This document shows positions 33,418 through 42,689 of a stretch of 64,000 nucleotides of DNA, piece by piece (the first letter of the stretch is position 1; each line of letters starts with the position of its first letter). The stretch lies in the NCBI RefSeq assembly GCF_900156305.1, contig NZ_FTPL01000001.1:1116001-1180000 (forward strand), written 5' to 3'. Below the pieces are notes generated by a model that made no database searches, was not told the origin of the DNA, and saw only the letters and a list, made by a program, of their open reading frames with translations. The position numbers were made by a program, and so were the translations under genes. Source of the stretch: Edaphobacillus lindanitolerans. GTDB lineage: Bacteria; Bacillota; Bacilli; Bacillales_A; Planococcaceae.

Positions 33418-34200
33418 ATGCTATTCATCTCAGTCGTCGGATTCCTGGCCATTGCAGGAGCCCTGATTTATCTCGCGGTATTCGGAATCATGAAACTGAA
33501 CAACCCGGCTCGAAAATTATCCAAGAAGAAGTTCTATCCACTATTGATCGGCGGTTTCCTGGCATTCGTCTTCGGCCTGTCCTGGCAGTCCGGTGCGAAA
33601 GCCGATTTGGAAGAAGCGATGGAATCCAATTCCGTCCTCGAAGCCGAAAACGTGAAACTGAAGGGCGAGGTCAACGCCTTGAGCGAAGAAGGGGAAGCCG
33701 CTTCAAAAGAGATCGAAACCCTCACGGCCCGCGTGGATGAGCTGGAAACAGAATCTGCCGAGGTCGAGAAAAAAGAGGCGGAACTCAAGGAAACCGAGCA
33801 GACTTACAAAACCGGGAAAAAAGAGATGGAACAGAAGATTGCCGACCTGGAAAAAGAGAAAACCAGCCTTGAAAGCAAGGTCACACAGCTTGAAGGCCAG
33901 GTGGCGAGTGCATCTTCCAAGCAGACTGCAAAGACCGCCGCTTCTTCGGGCTCCGGCCAGGCTGCTTCAAGTTCCGGCAAAGCCTCCTCCGCAGGCTCCA
34001 AGCAAACCGCTTCTTCAGGCTCTGGCCAATCCGCATCATCCGCTTCTTCCAAGCAAACCGTCGCCTCAGGCGGAGGCGGAGAAAACTTCGCCAACTGTAC
34101 GGAGCTGACTGCCGTTTACCCGAACGGTGTTCCGTCCAGCCATGCCGCCTATCAGCCCAAGATGGACAGGGACAAAGACGGCTGGGCGTGTGAACGGTAA
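33418..34200 (+). CDS. Membrane-anchored coiled-coil protein with C-terminal Excalibur domain
   Basis: 260 aa. Two hydrophobic helices (about 2-24 and 40-60), then a long heptad-rich coiled coil (about 62-165), a Ser/Ala/Gly-rich repetitive linker (about 170-215, repeats of KQTASSGSGQ type), and an Excalibur calcium-binding domain (about 222-260). That domain has the pattern CTEL...YPNGVPSSHAAYQPKMDRDKDGWACE, where DRDKDGWACE is the EF-hand-like loop. Excalibur domains occur on extracellular proteins, often with nucleases; here no enzyme domain is seen. Confidence 0.85.
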   Translation: MLFISVVGFLAIAGALIYLAVFGIMKLNNPARKLSKKKFYPLLIGGFLAFVFGLSWQSGAKADLEEAMESNSVLEAENVKLKGEVNALSEEGEAASKEIETLTARVDELETESAEVEKKEAELKETEQTYKTGKKEMEQKIADLEKEKTSLESKVTQLEGQVASASSKQTAKTAASSGSGQAASSSGKASSAGSKQTASSGSGQSASSASSKQTVASGGGGENFANCTELTAVYPNGVPSSHAAYQPKMDRDKDGWACER

Positions 34201-34210
34201 GATCCCGACA

Positions 34211-34255
34211 AAAAGAACGCCATCCCCAAGCATTCGGGAACGGCGTTCTTTTTTA
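34211..34255. terminator. Bidirectional terminator between the Excalibur gene and nrdF
   Basis: AAAGAACGCC...GGCGTTCTTT stem with inner CCC/GGG pairing, flanked by A and T runs between convergent genes. Confidence 0.85.
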
Positions 34256-34256
34256 T

Positions 34257-35309
34257 TTACAAGTCGTCAAATCCATTGAGGTCGCTCGTCTTCGTGTATT
34301 GTCTGGACGTCCCTTCAAAGAAATCCGTTTTCGTGTTGTCGAACGAGTCGACATAGGCCCGGATCCACTTCATTGGGTTGTCGGTATGCTCTTCGTAAAG
34401 TTCGCTCAGGCCGAGCATCCGAAGCATTTTATTCGCCCTGTATTTAATGTAGCCTTCCATTTCGTCCGGGTCGATCCCGTCGATGCCTTCGAGCACGTAA
34501 CGGCTCCACTCGGTTTCCTGCTCGACCGAATGGCGGTAGGCATCGTAGATCCATTCGGTGAATTCCGCCGTGTTGAGCTCCGGGTTTTCGCCCATTGCCG
34601 CACGGAATACATCGCTCATCGCCCTGCCATGCTCCAGTTCATCCCGGTTGATGTAGCTGATCATTGTAGATGTCCCGACCATCTTCCCGTTGCGGGCCAG
34701 ATTGTAGAAAAACGCAAATCCGGAGTAGAAGAAGAGTCCTTCGAGCAAGGTCGTGTACACCATCGCCTTCAGCGCGTGCACGACCGTCGGATTTTCCGCA
34801 AAGTCGTTGTAGACCTGGGCAATCCGTTCGTTCCGCTTCAGGAGAACCGCATCCCGGCGCCCCATTTCAAACGACTTCACCTGGTTGTCGAACGTCGTTA
34901 CCGAGCTCAGCACGTACGCATAGCTGTGATTGTGCTCGCTTTCCTGGTCGGCAATCGTCGCGAACAGGGACTTGACCGATGGATCCGTCACATATGCCGA
35001 CAGCTTCGCCGCCACGTCCGTCTGCGGACCGTCCAATGTCGCAAGCAGCCCGATAATCTTCAGGAACGCCTCCTGCTCGCCGGGTTCCAGGCGCGGGAAC
35101 TGCTTGACATCCTGAGTCATGTCGACTTCATTCGCCGTCCAGAACAGCGACCGGATCCGTTGCCGAAGCTTATAAAAATGAGGATATTTCAGGTCATTCC
35201 AATTCAGGATTCCGCTCGCTTCTCCGCCGAAGATCGCCGTCGCCCGGTTCGGGTTCAACGGGTCAAGGACCTTCACGCGTGTCAGAAGCGTATTCGTGGT
35301 TGTATTCAT
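34257..35309 (-). CDS. nrdF: Class I ribonucleotide reductase small subunit
   Basis: 350 aa. All six metal ligands are identifiable by comparison with E. coli NrdB: Asp in LLATLDG, Glu and His in QESEHNHSY, Glu in LLEGLFF, Glu and His in RDELEH. The radical Tyr is the Y of HNHSY. It holds the dimetal-tyrosyl cofactor that starts catalysis in the large subunit. Third gene of nrdE-flavodoxin-nrdF, 15 bp after the flavodoxin. The flavodoxin partner is reminiscent of NrdI in class Ib, but sequence alone does not decide Ia versus Ib or iron versus manganese. Confidence 0.94.
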   Translation of the reverse strand: MNTTTNTLLTRVKVLDPLNPNRATAIFGGEASGILNWNDLKYPHFYKLRQRIRSLFWTANEVDMTQDVKQFPRLEPGEQEAFLKIIGLLATLDGPQTDVAAKLSAYVTDPSVKSLFATIADQESEHNHSYAYVLSSVTTFDNQVKSFEMGRRDAVLLKRNERIAQVYNDFAENPTVVHALKAMVYTTLLEGLFFYSGFAFFYNLARNGKMVGTSTMISYINRDELEHGRAMSDVFRAAMGENPELNTAEFTEWIYDAYRHSVEQETEWSRYVLEGIDGIDPDEMEGYIKYRANKMLRMLGLSELYEEHTDNPMKWIRAYVDSFDNTKTDFFEGTSRQYTKTSDLNGFDDL

Positions 35310-35324
35310 GATGACAAGGCTCCT

Positions 35325-35864
35325 TTATGTTTTTGATGCAGGCACGCCGGTTGATTGCGGCTGCCCCGTGCAGAAATGCCGTCCGGTTTGTGGCCGATCC
35401 GCCTGATCTTGCGGGACCCTTCTTCTGACGGGCGCCTTTCTCATCGCGCCCGCAACTTCCGCTGCCCACTCCTGGACGAGCGTTTCCTGACCGCCGCGCG
35501 GGCTCTGTTCGATCTTGAGCGGGGGCAGCGTAGATTCGTAGAAGCGGGCGAGCTTCACCGCAGCCCGGCAAAACAGCCCGTCACCGCCGAACTGGGTATC
35601 GCCGGTCCCGAACACGAACACCCGGGGCGGCTTGTAGCCGACATCCAGGATGAAATCCTTCACTTCCTCCGGGACGCTGCCTTCCGCCCAGGTGAATGAG
35701 CCGACGACGAGCGCATCAAATCCCGACAGGTCCGGCACCGGCACCGTACCGATCCGGTGCAGTTCCGCAGGGCATCCCGCAGATCCCAGCTTGTGCGCCA
35801 GGAGCTCCGCCGCTTCTTTCGTATTGCCGCTATAGGTCGCATAGGCGATGAGCACTTTATTCAT
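35325..35864 (-). CDS. Flavodoxin encoded inside the nrd operon (NrdI-like position)
   Basis: 179 aa. The FMN phosphate loop is at the N-terminus: IAYATYSGNTKEAAEL, followed by VVGSFTWAEGSVPEE and VFVFGTGDTQFGGDGLFCRA, a regular short-chain flavodoxin of about 145 residues. The last 30 residues (RRRVPQDQADRPQTG...) are basic and unlike any flavodoxin, so they may be a read-through tail. The location between nrdE and nrdF implies a redox role in building or maintaining the NrdF cofactor. GGGAGGTG precedes the ATG. Confidence 0.88.
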   Translation of the reverse strand: MNKVLIAYATYSGNTKEAAELLAHKLGSAGCPAELHRIGTVPVPDLSGFDALVVGSFTWAEGSVPEEVKDFILDVGYKPPRVFVFGTGDTQFGGDGLFCRAAVKLARFYESTLPPLKIEQSPRGGQETLVQEWAAEVAGAMRKAPVRRRVPQDQADRPQTGRHFCTGQPQSTGVPASKT

Positions 35865-35883
35865 GTACGGATCACCTCCCGAG

Positions 35884-35970
35884 TTTGCTTGACCTACAAG
35901 TTCGCTTACATAACAGACAGCCTGGTCTGATTAACCCACAGACCGTCTTGCTAACCTACAGACCGCTTTG
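35884..35970 (+). repeat. Degenerate about-21-bp repeats between nrdE and the flavodoxin gene
   Basis: The phrase ACCTACAGACC recurs in varied form (ACCTACAAG, AACAGACAG, ACCCACAGACC, ACCTACAGACC) with anchor positions 35897, 35914, 35939 and 35959. Spacing averages about 21 bp. The sequence is in an intra-operon spacer and is non-coding. Confidence 0.6.
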
Positions 35971-35978
35971 CCCCCAAA

Positions 35979-38195
35979 TTACGACTGGCACCATTCGCAC
36001 TCGTCCACGTCGCTTGCGGTGGACCGCGTATAATACGTCGACTTCAGGCCGGACTTCCATGCCTGGAGGTGCAGATCCAGCAGGACGCTTGCCCGGATCG
36101 TATTCGGGACATACAGATTGAATGAGATCGACTGGTCGATGTGACGCTGGCGGGCGGCGTTTTGACGGACGCTCCAGCGCTGGTCGACGATATAGGCCGA
36201 GCGGCGATAGATGTCGTATGTGCGGTGATCGAGATCAGGTGCGACGACCGGCAGCTTGAAGTCTTTCTTTTCCTCGTGGTAGAACGGCTTGAAGACCGGA
36301 TCGATCGAAGCGGTGGATCCCGCGATCACCGACGTGGACGAGTTCGGTGCGACGGCCATCATATAGCCGTTGCGGACGCCGTGCTCCGCGACCGACTCGC
36401 GCAGCTCCGCCCAGCGGCCGCTCTCATAGTCCCGTTGTTCGAAATAGGCTCCCGTCTGCCAGTCCGATCCGCCGCATAGCGGATAAGCCCCCTTCTCACG
36501 GGCGAGCTCCATCGAGGCACGGATCGTATGGAATGCAATCGTTTCATACAATTCATCGGCCCGTTCGACCGCCTCGTCCGACTCCCACTGAACCCCTTCC
36601 TGAGCAAGGAGATGATGCCATCCGAACGTGCCAAGGCCGATGCCGCGATACCGGGCATTCGTCACCTGTGCCTGCAGCACGGGGATCTGGTTCAGATCGA
36701 TGACGTTGTCGAGCATGCGGACCTGGATCCGGATGAGCCGCTCCAGCACACCTGCCGGCACCGCCTTGCCGAGGTTGATCGATGACAGGTTGCACACGAC
36801 GAAATCACCCGGCGTCCGGCGGCTTACTATCATGCCGTCTTCCAGCGTCTCCTGAGAGGCGCCCGTCGCGCTCATATTCTGCGCAATCTCGGAGCACAGG
36901 TTCGACGAATAGATCATCCCTTCATGCTTGTTCGGGTTCATCCGGTTCACCTCATCCCGGTAGAACATGAATGGCACGCCGGTCTCCAGCTGGCTGCGCA
37001 TGATCCGCTTCATGATATCGATGGCCGGGACTTTTTCGGAAGAAATGCCGGGGTGCGCCGCGCACTTGAAGTACCGTTCCCGGAACGATCCGTCCCCGCG
37101 CTTCTCGTCATAGAAATCCTCAAGCGACCAGCCCATCACCGAACGGACTTCATGCGGGTCGAACAAGTGCCAATCGCCGCGTGCCTCCACCTGTTCCATG
37201 AACAGATCCGGCAGGCAGACACCGGTGAAGATGTCATGGGCGCGCAGCCGCTCATCACCGTTGTTCAGCTTAAGGTCCAGGAACGTCAGGATGTCCTTGT
37301 GCCAGACATCCAGGTACACCGCGACCGCTCCCTGTCGTTGTCCGAGCTGATCGACGGAGACGGCGGTGTTGTTCAGCTGCTTGATCCACGGAAGCACGCC
37401 GGATGAGGCTCCCCGGAATCCGCGGATGGCCGCTCCGCGGGCCCGCACCTTGCCCATATAGACACCGATTCCGCCGCCATATTTGGAGAGGTTCGCAATG
37501 TCGGTGTTGGAGTCATAGATCCCCTGAAGCGAATCATCAACTGTGTCGATGAAGCAGCTCGACAGCTGGCCGTGCGGTTTCCCCGCATTCGCAAGCGTGG
37601 GTGTGGCAACGGTCATGTACAGGTTCGAGAGCGCCCAGTAGGCTTCTTTGATCTTGCCGATCCGGTCTTCCGTTTCGCCCCGCATGAGCGTCATGGCGAT
37701 GACGAGCCATCGCTCCTGCGGCAGCTCGACCTGCCGCTTGCTGAAGTCGGTCGCCACGTACCGGTCGGTGAGCGTTTTGAGCCCCGTATAGGAAAACAGC
37801 CGGTCCCGGGACGGGTCGATGAGCTGCCCGATTTCAGCGAGATCCTTTCCGGAGTAGAAATCAGGAAGCCAGGATGCATAAAGGCCCGCCTCGACAAGCC
37901 GTCGCACATGTCCGGTGAAATCGCCGTACACATCAGGCGTGCCGCGCAGCGCCTGCTGACGGCCGTACAATTCATCGAGCAGCAGCCTTGCCGCCACTCC
38001 CGTCCAGTACGTCTCGGCCTCGTCGACACGCGCAAGCGATTCCCGGATCAGGTGCTGGGCGAGCCCCTCATCCGCTTCGCCGCGCCGATTCACATATTGT
38101 TCTGCCGCCTGCCGGAGCGGCATCATTTTCTCCTGTGTGAATTCCTGTTCGAGCGCATGAATGATGGCAAGATGATCAGCCGGTTTTGTGACCAT
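35979..38195 (-). CDS. nrdE: Class I ribonucleotide reductase large subunit
   Basis: 738 aa. Catalytic features: first redox Cys in GQLSSCFIDTVDDS, NLCSEIAQN with the Asn, radical Cys and Glu of the active site, second redox Cys in DFVVCNLSSINL, and a C-terminal swinging arm DECEWCQS whose CxxC is re-reduced by thioredoxin or a redoxin. No clear ATP-cone is seen at the N-terminus. It makes deoxyribonucleoside diphosphates with NrdF. Expression is set by a cobalamin riboswitch in the 470-nt leader and by two NrdR boxes over the promoter. AAGGAGG lies 10 bp before the ATG. Confidence 0.95.
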   Translation of the reverse strand: MVTKPADHLAIIHALEQEFTQEKMMPLRQAAEQYVNRRGEADEGLAQHLIRESLARVDEAETYWTGVAARLLLDELYGRQQALRGTPDVYGDFTGHVRRLVEAGLYASWLPDFYSGKDLAEIGQLIDPSRDRLFSYTGLKTLTDRYVATDFSKRQVELPQERWLVIAMTLMRGETEDRIGKIKEAYWALSNLYMTVATPTLANAGKPHGQLSSCFIDTVDDSLQGIYDSNTDIANLSKYGGGIGVYMGKVRARGAAIRGFRGASSGVLPWIKQLNNTAVSVDQLGQRQGAVAVYLDVWHKDILTFLDLKLNNGDERLRAHDIFTGVCLPDLFMEQVEARGDWHLFDPHEVRSVMGWSLEDFYDEKRGDGSFRERYFKCAAHPGISSEKVPAIDIMKRIMRSQLETGVPFMFYRDEVNRMNPNKHEGMIYSSNLCSEIAQNMSATGASQETLEDGMIVSRRTPGDFVVCNLSSINLGKAVPAGVLERLIRIQVRMLDNVIDLNQIPVLQAQVTNARYRGIGLGTFGWHHLLAQEGVQWESDEAVERADELYETIAFHTIRASMELAREKGAYPLCGGSDWQTGAYFEQRDYESGRWAELRESVAEHGVRNGYMMAVAPNSSTSVIAGSTASIDPVFKPFYHEEKKDFKLPVVAPDLDHRTYDIYRRSAYIVDQRWSVRQNAARQRHIDQSISFNLYVPNTIRASVLLDLHLQAWKSGLKSTYYTRSTASDVDECEWCQS

Positions 38196-38296
38196 GATGA
38201 TGATTCCTCCTTTTTATGTATGAAGCAATGGACATCGTTTGGATCCAGCCCGTCGTATCCAGGTCCGAGCGGGTCGATTTTCTTCCAGCAAGTACA

Positions 38297-38346
38297 ACAA
38301 AAAAGCAGAAGCCCGCCAAAGAACAAGTCTTCGGCGGGGCTCCTGC
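38297..38346 (-). terminator. Terminator of the cobalamin riboswitch
   Basis: On the minus strand GCAGGAGCCCCGCC ... GGCGGGCTTCTGC forms a stem followed by TTTTTTGTTG. It lies between the aptamer and nrdE and would stop transcription when B12 is bound. Confidence 0.85.
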
Positions 38347-38464
38347 CCACTGCGATGATAAATGGAATGACCGGGGCCTGGAATAATGGAATGAAAAAAG
38401 AAATGAAAGGGTCGGCACCCGTTCGCTTCCACTCCTCAATCCCCGAAGAAAGTGTCGCTGCACG

Positions 38465-38603
38465 ACGGCCGGCAGGTCTACTGGCTGCGCATCATCCTTC
38501 CGCCGGCCTTCCCATGGTTTTCACCACAGTGGCAATCCCGGCGGTCGTCCGCGTTCACAGTTGCGGGGACAGCTCCGGCTCATTCCGGATTCCCTATTAA
38601 ACC
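38465..38603 (-). ncRNA. Cobalamin (vitamin B12) riboswitch upstream of nrdE
   Basis: Minus strand blocks in order: AATAGGGAATCCGG, GAGCCGGAGCTGTCCCCGCA (B12 box region), ACTGTGA, TTGCCACTGTGGTGAAAACC, GGGAAGGCCGG, GATGATGCGCAGCCAGTAGA and CCTGCC. These are the conserved core elements of the AdoCbl riboswitch in their normal arrangement. The element sits in the nrdE leader, upstream of a terminator. Confidence 0.95.
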
Positions 38604-38626
38604 GCGATCGGTACCGATCCATCGTA

Positions 38627-38674
38627 TTACTACATATTGTGTTGTCACTGCTCATATAGCCTAACATATTGTAT
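38627..38674 (-). promoter_or_regulatory. Two NrdR boxes
   Basis: On the minus strand ATACAATATGTTAGGC (38659-38674) and ACACAATATGTAGTAA (38627-38642) match the NrdR consensus ACACWATATNTWGTGT at 11 and 12 of 16 positions. They are exactly 32 bp apart, the three-turn spacing typical for NrdR pairs. The first covers the -10 box. Confidence 0.8.
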
Positions 38675-38695
38675 CCCAAACCTGAATAGGACAAA
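38668..38695 (-). promoter_or_regulatory. Promoter of the nrd operon
   Basis: TTTGTC (38690-38695), 16-bp spacer, TACAAT (38668-38673) on the minus strand, overlapped by an NrdR box and located upstream of the B12 riboswitch. Confidence 0.55.
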
Positions 38696-38774
38696 AGACT
38701 ATGAGATTTGGCGAACCTTGTCAGACCACGCCTTCCACTATACCAAAAACAAAGCCGGCGTGCTCTCCTGCACT

Positions 38775-39089
38775 TTACCCGACCAATTTGAGTCCGACTG
38801 CAGCCCCGAGGATCATCACGATAAACAGCACCCGCCGCCAGTCTTTAGATTCCCCGTACAGCCACATGCCGACAAGCGCCCCGCCCGATGCGCCGATTCC
38901 GGTCCAGATTGCATAGGCGGTGGACATCGGGATGGAATCCATCGCATAGGCCAGGGCCAGGAAGCTTGCCCCGAAAGCTCCGAGGAGCAGAAGCAGCGAT
39001 TTGGCATTCCGGTCTCTGTTGAGACGGTTCATGGCCATGACACCCGATGTTTCAAACAAACCGGCGGCAATCAGTGAGAGCCATTCCAT
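38775..39089 (-). CDS. ykkD: Small multidrug resistance family protein, YkkD subunit
   Basis: 104 aa, four transmembrane helices. The start at ATG 39089 lies inside the end of ykkC (19-bp overlap). The conserved membrane Glu is in [12 protein letters not shown], and [23 protein letters not shown] is the SMR signature. Closely follows B. subtilis YkkD. The YkkCD heterodimer exports guanidinium; control by the guanidine-I riboswitch at 39518 agrees with this. Confidence 0.93.
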   Translation of the reverse strand: MEWLSLIAAGLFETSGVMAMNRLNRDRNAKSLLLLLGAFGASFLALAYAMDSIPMSTAYAIWTGIGASGGALVGMWLYGESKDWRRVLFIVMILGAAVGLKLVG

Positions 39090-39415
39090 TCTTCTTCCCC
39101 TCCTTGGTCCGTCACAAGTTTCAATCCGGCAACACCTGCAAGCAAAACACCGATCAAAATGAGTTTTGCCGGATTGATCGGCTCGTCGAACAAGACGATC
39201 TCCGCAATTACGGTCCCGGCAGACCCGAGCCCTACGAATACTGCATAAGCCGTCCCCACCGGGAGCGTACGTCCTGCGATGATCAGCAAATAAAAACTCA
39301 CATACACGGCCACCGCCGTGCCGAGCCACTCGAGCATGCTGTCCGCATGTTTCAGGCCGATCACCCAGCCGACTTCAAAAACTGCCGCAATGACGATTTT
39401 CCACCAATCCTTCAT
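39071..39415 (-). CDS. ykkC: Small multidrug resistance family protein, YkkC subunit
   Basis: 114 aa from the ATG at 39415, with AGGAGG about 10 bp upstream. Four helices; the essential Glu is in [17 protein letters not shown], followed by [19 protein letters not shown] and a C-terminal acidic tail. Near-complete match in pattern to B. subtilis YkkC. Forms the guanidinium exporter with YkkD. Confidence 0.94.
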   Translation of the reverse strand: MKDWWKIVIAAVFEVGWVIGLKHADSMLEWLGTAVAVYVSFYLLIIAGRTLPVGTAYAVFVGLGSAGTVIAEIVLFDEPINPAKLILIGVLLAGVAGLKLVTDQGGEEEWNGSH

Positions 39416-39477
39416 TATGCTGTATCCTCCTATTTCAGATTGCCCCAAATTCCCCCGGAAGGCCCTCAGGCAAAATT

Positions 39478-39522
39478 AAAAGCCCGGGAGCATGCTGATC
39501 CAACAGCATCTCCCAGGCTTTT
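39478..39522 (-). terminator. Terminator of the guanidine-I riboswitch
   Basis: AAAAGCC(T)GGGAGATGCTG...CAGCATGCTCCCGGGCTTTT, a long stem downstream of the aptamer on the minus strand, overlapping the aptamer 3' end as expected for a switching helix. Confidence 0.85.
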
Positions 39523-39614
39523 ATCCTTCCGTGGCACGGCGACAACGGGTCGCCGTGAGTCCTCTCTCGGACCAGCCCGGCGGACTTGCCGCCGCGGAAC
39601 CCTAGAGGACATTC
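39518..39614 (-). ncRNA. Guanidine-I (ykkC) riboswitch
   Basis: Minus-strand motifs in order: TCCTCTAGGGTTCCGC, AAGTCCGCCGGGCTGGTCCG, GAGAGGACTCACGGCG, CGTGCCACGGAAGGATAAAA. These are the conserved segments of the ykkC class. Located directly upstream of ykkC-ykkD, as in B. subtilis. Confidence 0.95.
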
Positions 39615-39632
39615 AAATATGAGGTTGCCCTC

Positions 39633-39660
39633 ATTGTATCAAATCATTGCCTAAAGGCAA
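39633..39660 (-). promoter_or_regulatory. Promoter of ykkCD
   Basis: TTGCCT (39655-39660), 16-bp spacer, TACAAT (39633-39638) on the minus strand, just upstream of the riboswitch. Confidence 0.6.
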
Positions 39661-39724
39661 CCAGAACCTTTCCGGAACAAACGTTCCACATGAAACATCA
39701 TTCGAGTTATTTCCCGGGAAATGA

Positions 39725-39760
39725 ACAAAAAGCCGCCCTTTCCAGAAATGAAAGGGCGAT
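39725..39760 (-). terminator. Terminator of the Bce-type permease gene
   Basis: CGCCCTTTC/GAAAGGGCG stem (39734-39742 and 39750-39758) followed on the minus strand by GGCTTTTTG. Confidence 0.8.
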
Positions 39761-39765
39761 TGGTG

Positions 39766-41727
39766 TCAAAGCGCGTCGTTCACTGTCTTCCGATAATAGC
39801 CGACCGTGAGCACGGCAAACACCAGGTAGATGAGTGTATAAGCCCCCATGGCGATCGCCACAGGAATTTTGATATCGGTTGCCATGAAGAAGATCGACAC
39901 GGATTTGATGGCGAATATCGAATGGGCAATCCCCATCACCAATGGGATACCGAAAACGAATGCCTGCTTGCGCCGGATTCCTTTCATGATCTCGCTTGTC
40001 TGGAATCCGAGCTGACGGAGCGTCGTATAGCTTCTCTTTTCTTGTTCCGCTTCGCTCATCTGTTTGAAATACAGGATGCTTCCGGTCGAGACGAGGAACG
40101 CCAGTCCGAGGAATCCGGTGATGAAGATCGTGATGCCGCTGAAGGACAAGGCATCCTGGTAAGACACATAGTAGTTCAGACGCGGGTTGCCCGGGCTCAG
40201 TTTTTCAAACAAACGGGATGCTTCCGCAAGGTCTTTTTTGTCTTCGAGATTGAAGGCAACGACCGTTTGAAGGTCTTCTTCGGACACAGCGGCTTTCAGA
40301 CCGTCGTATGTGTCACCGTCGACGACCAGGCTTGTGAGTGTCCTTGTATAGCCGTTTGCCAGCTGCCGGTCTCCCATCGACTTCACCTGAAGCCGGGTCT
40401 TCTCCTCTCCCGCTTGGACCGTTGCCGAGAACGGGAATGCCTGATCCGTCATCAGCCAGGAAATTCCGGAGTCATGGAGCACGGCCACCCCGTCCGCCGG
40501 CTCTTCATAGTCCATTCCTGCCGCCTTCAGCTGCCGGGGGTCAAAAATCAGCACGTCGAAGGTTTTGCCTTCAAAGTCAATAATCTGCGGAAGATGCTTT
40601 CCACTGAATGAACCGACGGCCTGGATATAAGTGAGCGGCTGTTCTTTGTAAGAGATTCCTGCTTTGTCCAGTGAATCAGCAAACACACGTGCCGATTCTT
40701 CCGGCGCGGGACCGTCGGCGCCGCTGCTTTCCTCGAACATAAAGTCATGCGGCGAAGCGACGCGGACTTCTTGCCCGGTCGAGTAGTAGAGCGAGTAGGC
40801 GAAACCTGCCATGGCCAGTGTCATCGCGGAAAGAATGGTGATGACCGTCAGTGACTTCGCGTTTGCCCTCATCCGGTGCATGAGCGGGGCGATCGAAAGG
40901 GCGCCGGCCAGTCCGAGGTGGCCGTTTTCTTTCCGGCGGATCATTGCCAGCATCCACCCGATCGTCACCCGGAATACGAGATATGTGCCGGCGATGACAA
41001 GTGCCAATACGAGAAGCATGTTCAGCATGAGGAAAGCATTCAGCATGTACTCTGAATTGGCAAACCAGTAGCCAAAGATGATCATTGCGACACCGAGGAT
41101 GCCAAGGATTGCCGAGCTTGCCGGTTTTGGCGCCCTCGGGTGCTCATCTTTCTTTTCTTCATTGAACAGATCAATGAGTTTGGACCGGCGCACTTTGATG
41201 AACATCCTGGCCGATGTAACCAAGATGACCACGGCGAACAGGATGGCTGTCTGTCCAAATGCCGCTTCGCTGAATGACAGATTGACGGTCCCTTCATATC
41301 CGACCAGCTTCATGAGCAGCAGGAGGAACAAGCGCGAAACGAGAAGCCCTGCCCCGATGCCGATGACGAATGCACCGGCGCCCAAAATGAAATTCTCGAT
41401 GATAAGCATGCGGGACACCGCACGTTTGGAGAGGCCGACGAGCTGATACATCCCGATTTCCCGGCTTCTGCGCGTCAGGAACAGATCATTCGCATACGTG
41501 ACAAAAACGAGTAGAATCGCGGACAGAAGAATAGTCGCTGCCTTGAACCCGGCGGCCATCTTGGCCGACAGATCCGTTTCTTCCGCTACCGCTCCGTCAA
41601 ACTGCAACGTCGAAAAGATGAAGAAGAGGGTGACGCCGAAAATAAGCGCAAAGAAGTAAAGATAGTAATGCTTGATGTTCTTCCGCATGGAACGGAAGAC
41701 AAGGTCAACGAGCGTCAACGCGGTCAC
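39766..41727 (-). CDS. bceB: Bce-type ABC transporter permease (FtsX superfamily)
   Basis: 653 aa from GTG 41727. Ten transmembrane helices in the BceB pattern: one at the N-terminus ([21 protein letters not shown]), a 3+... FtsX core, a roughly 200-residue extracellular domain (about 315-530), and the C-terminal set. The large external loop is where related transporters contact lipid-linked targets of peptide antibiotics. The start overlaps the ATPase gene by 23 bp. No BceRS-like pair adjoins it; one lies about 12 kb away at 54228-56091. Confidence 0.88.
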   Translation of the reverse strand: MTALTLVDLVFRSMRKNIKHYYLYFFALIFGVTLFFIFSTLQFDGAVAEETDLSAKMAAGFKAATILLSAILLVFVTYANDLFLTRRSREIGMYQLVGLSKRAVSRMLIIENFILGAGAFVIGIGAGLLVSRLFLLLLMKLVGYEGTVNLSFSEAAFGQTAILFAVVILVTSARMFIKVRRSKLIDLFNEEKKDEHPRAPKPASSAILGILGVAMIIFGYWFANSEYMLNAFLMLNMLLVLALVIAGTYLVFRVTIGWMLAMIRRKENGHLGLAGALSIAPLMHRMRANAKSLTVITILSAMTLAMAGFAYSLYYSTGQEVRVASPHDFMFEESSGADGPAPEESARVFADSLDKAGISYKEQPLTYIQAVGSFSGKHLPQIIDFEGKTFDVLIFDPRQLKAAGMDYEEPADGVAVLHDSGISWLMTDQAFPFSATVQAGEEKTRLQVKSMGDRQLANGYTRTLTSLVVDGDTYDGLKAAVSEEDLQTVVAFNLEDKKDLAEASRLFEKLSPGNPRLNYYVSYQDALSFSGITIFITGFLGLAFLVSTGSILYFKQMSEAEQEKRSYTTLRQLGFQTSEIMKGIRRKQAFVFGIPLVMGIAHSIFAIKSVSIFFMATDIKIPVAIAMGAYTLIYLVFAVLTVGYYRKTVNDAL

Positions 41728-42481
41728 CCCCGAGAACGGCCTGCACGTTCAGGATCTCCTGGAAGAACGCCTGGCGCGTCTTGTCCCCCCGGTACAGTTC
41801 CGAATAGACGGCGCCGTCCTTCAGGAACACGACACGGCTGCAGTAGCTGGAGGCGACAGGATCATGGGTGACCATCATGATCGTGACACCCCGTGCCTTG
41901 TTGATGTTTTCCAGCGTCCCTAGGAGAGAGGCGGCGGACTTCGAGTCAAGTGCCCCGGTCGGCTCATCGGCGAACACCATCGACGGTTCGTTGACCAGCG
42001 CCCGTGCGGCAGACGTCCGCTGTTTCTGCCCGCCCGAAATCTCGTGCGGATACTTGCCTGCATGATCGGCGATGCCCAGGATGCCGGCGATGTCCCGGAA
42101 CTGGGCCTCCGCCGCTTTCTTGGAAAGTCCGCCAAGCGATGCAGGCAGCAGGATATTTTCTTTCACCGTAAGCGTATCGAGCAAATTGTAGTCCTGGAAA
42201 ATGAAGCCGAGCTTGTCACGTCGGAATGTGGACAGCTGGACATCTTTCATCCCGGACGTTTCCTGCCCGTCAATCCGGATGGCTCCGGTCGTCGGCCGGT
42301 CGATGGTCGCGAGAACGTTGAGAAGCGTCGTCTTTCCCGCCCCGGACGGACCCATGATCCCGACAAATTCGCCTTTCCGGACCCGCAGGTCAATTCCCTT
42401 CAGAACTTCCTGGGCGTTCTGCTTGGTACCCAACGACTTCCGGACTCCTTGTGCTTCCAGAATCAATTGGTTTTGCTGCAT
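41705..42481 (-). CDS. bceA: Bce-type ABC transporter ATP-binding protein
   Basis: 258 aa from the ATG at 42481 with GGGAGGAAATC upstream. Walker [11 protein letters not shown]-loop FQDYNLL, signature [13 protein letters not shown], Walker [14 protein letters not shown] and switch His in MMVTHDP. The EPTGALD and RTSAAR variants are typical of BceA/MacB-type ATPases. Works with the overlapping permease in peptide-antibiotic resistance or sensing. Confidence 0.92.
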   Translation of the reverse strand: MQQNQLILEAQGVRKSLGTKQNAQEVLKGIDLRVRKGEFVGIMGPSGAGKTTLLNVLATIDRPTTGAIRIDGQETSGMKDVQLSTFRRDKLGFIFQDYNLLDTLTVKENILLPASLGGLSKKAAEAQFRDIAGILGIADHAGKYPHEISGGQKQRTSAARALVNEPSMVFADEPTGALDSKSAASLLGTLENINKARGVTIMMVTHDPVASSYCSRVVFLKDGAVYSELYRGDKTRQAFFQEILNVQAVLGGDRVDAR

Positions 42482-42689
42482 GATTGATTTCCTCCCGGTC
42501 GGCGGGTAATCCCATTCCGGCCCGCCCGCTTTATTGTCCTTATCATACCGCGGACCTCCGGCGGCAGTCGTTTGATTGAGGTGACAAATGCGCCGGGCAA
42601 AGTGACATTTTCGTAAGTTTTGATACACAATCGGCCAATCCCGGAATCGGATGGCCGATTTAGACAGTGAGTCTCCGACCTCCCGCATT

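Noticed and set aside
38200-38620. Minus- and plus-strand frames in the nrdE leader as small genes
   Set aside because: The region is fully explained by a cobalamin riboswitch and its terminator; the frames have no ribosome sites.
42572-42620. Bce-type regulator site upstream of bceA (GTGACATTTTCGTAA region)
   Set aside because: Only an imperfect inverted repeat with 3 of 5 matching arm positions. Too weak to list as a regulatory site without knowing the regulator's consensus.
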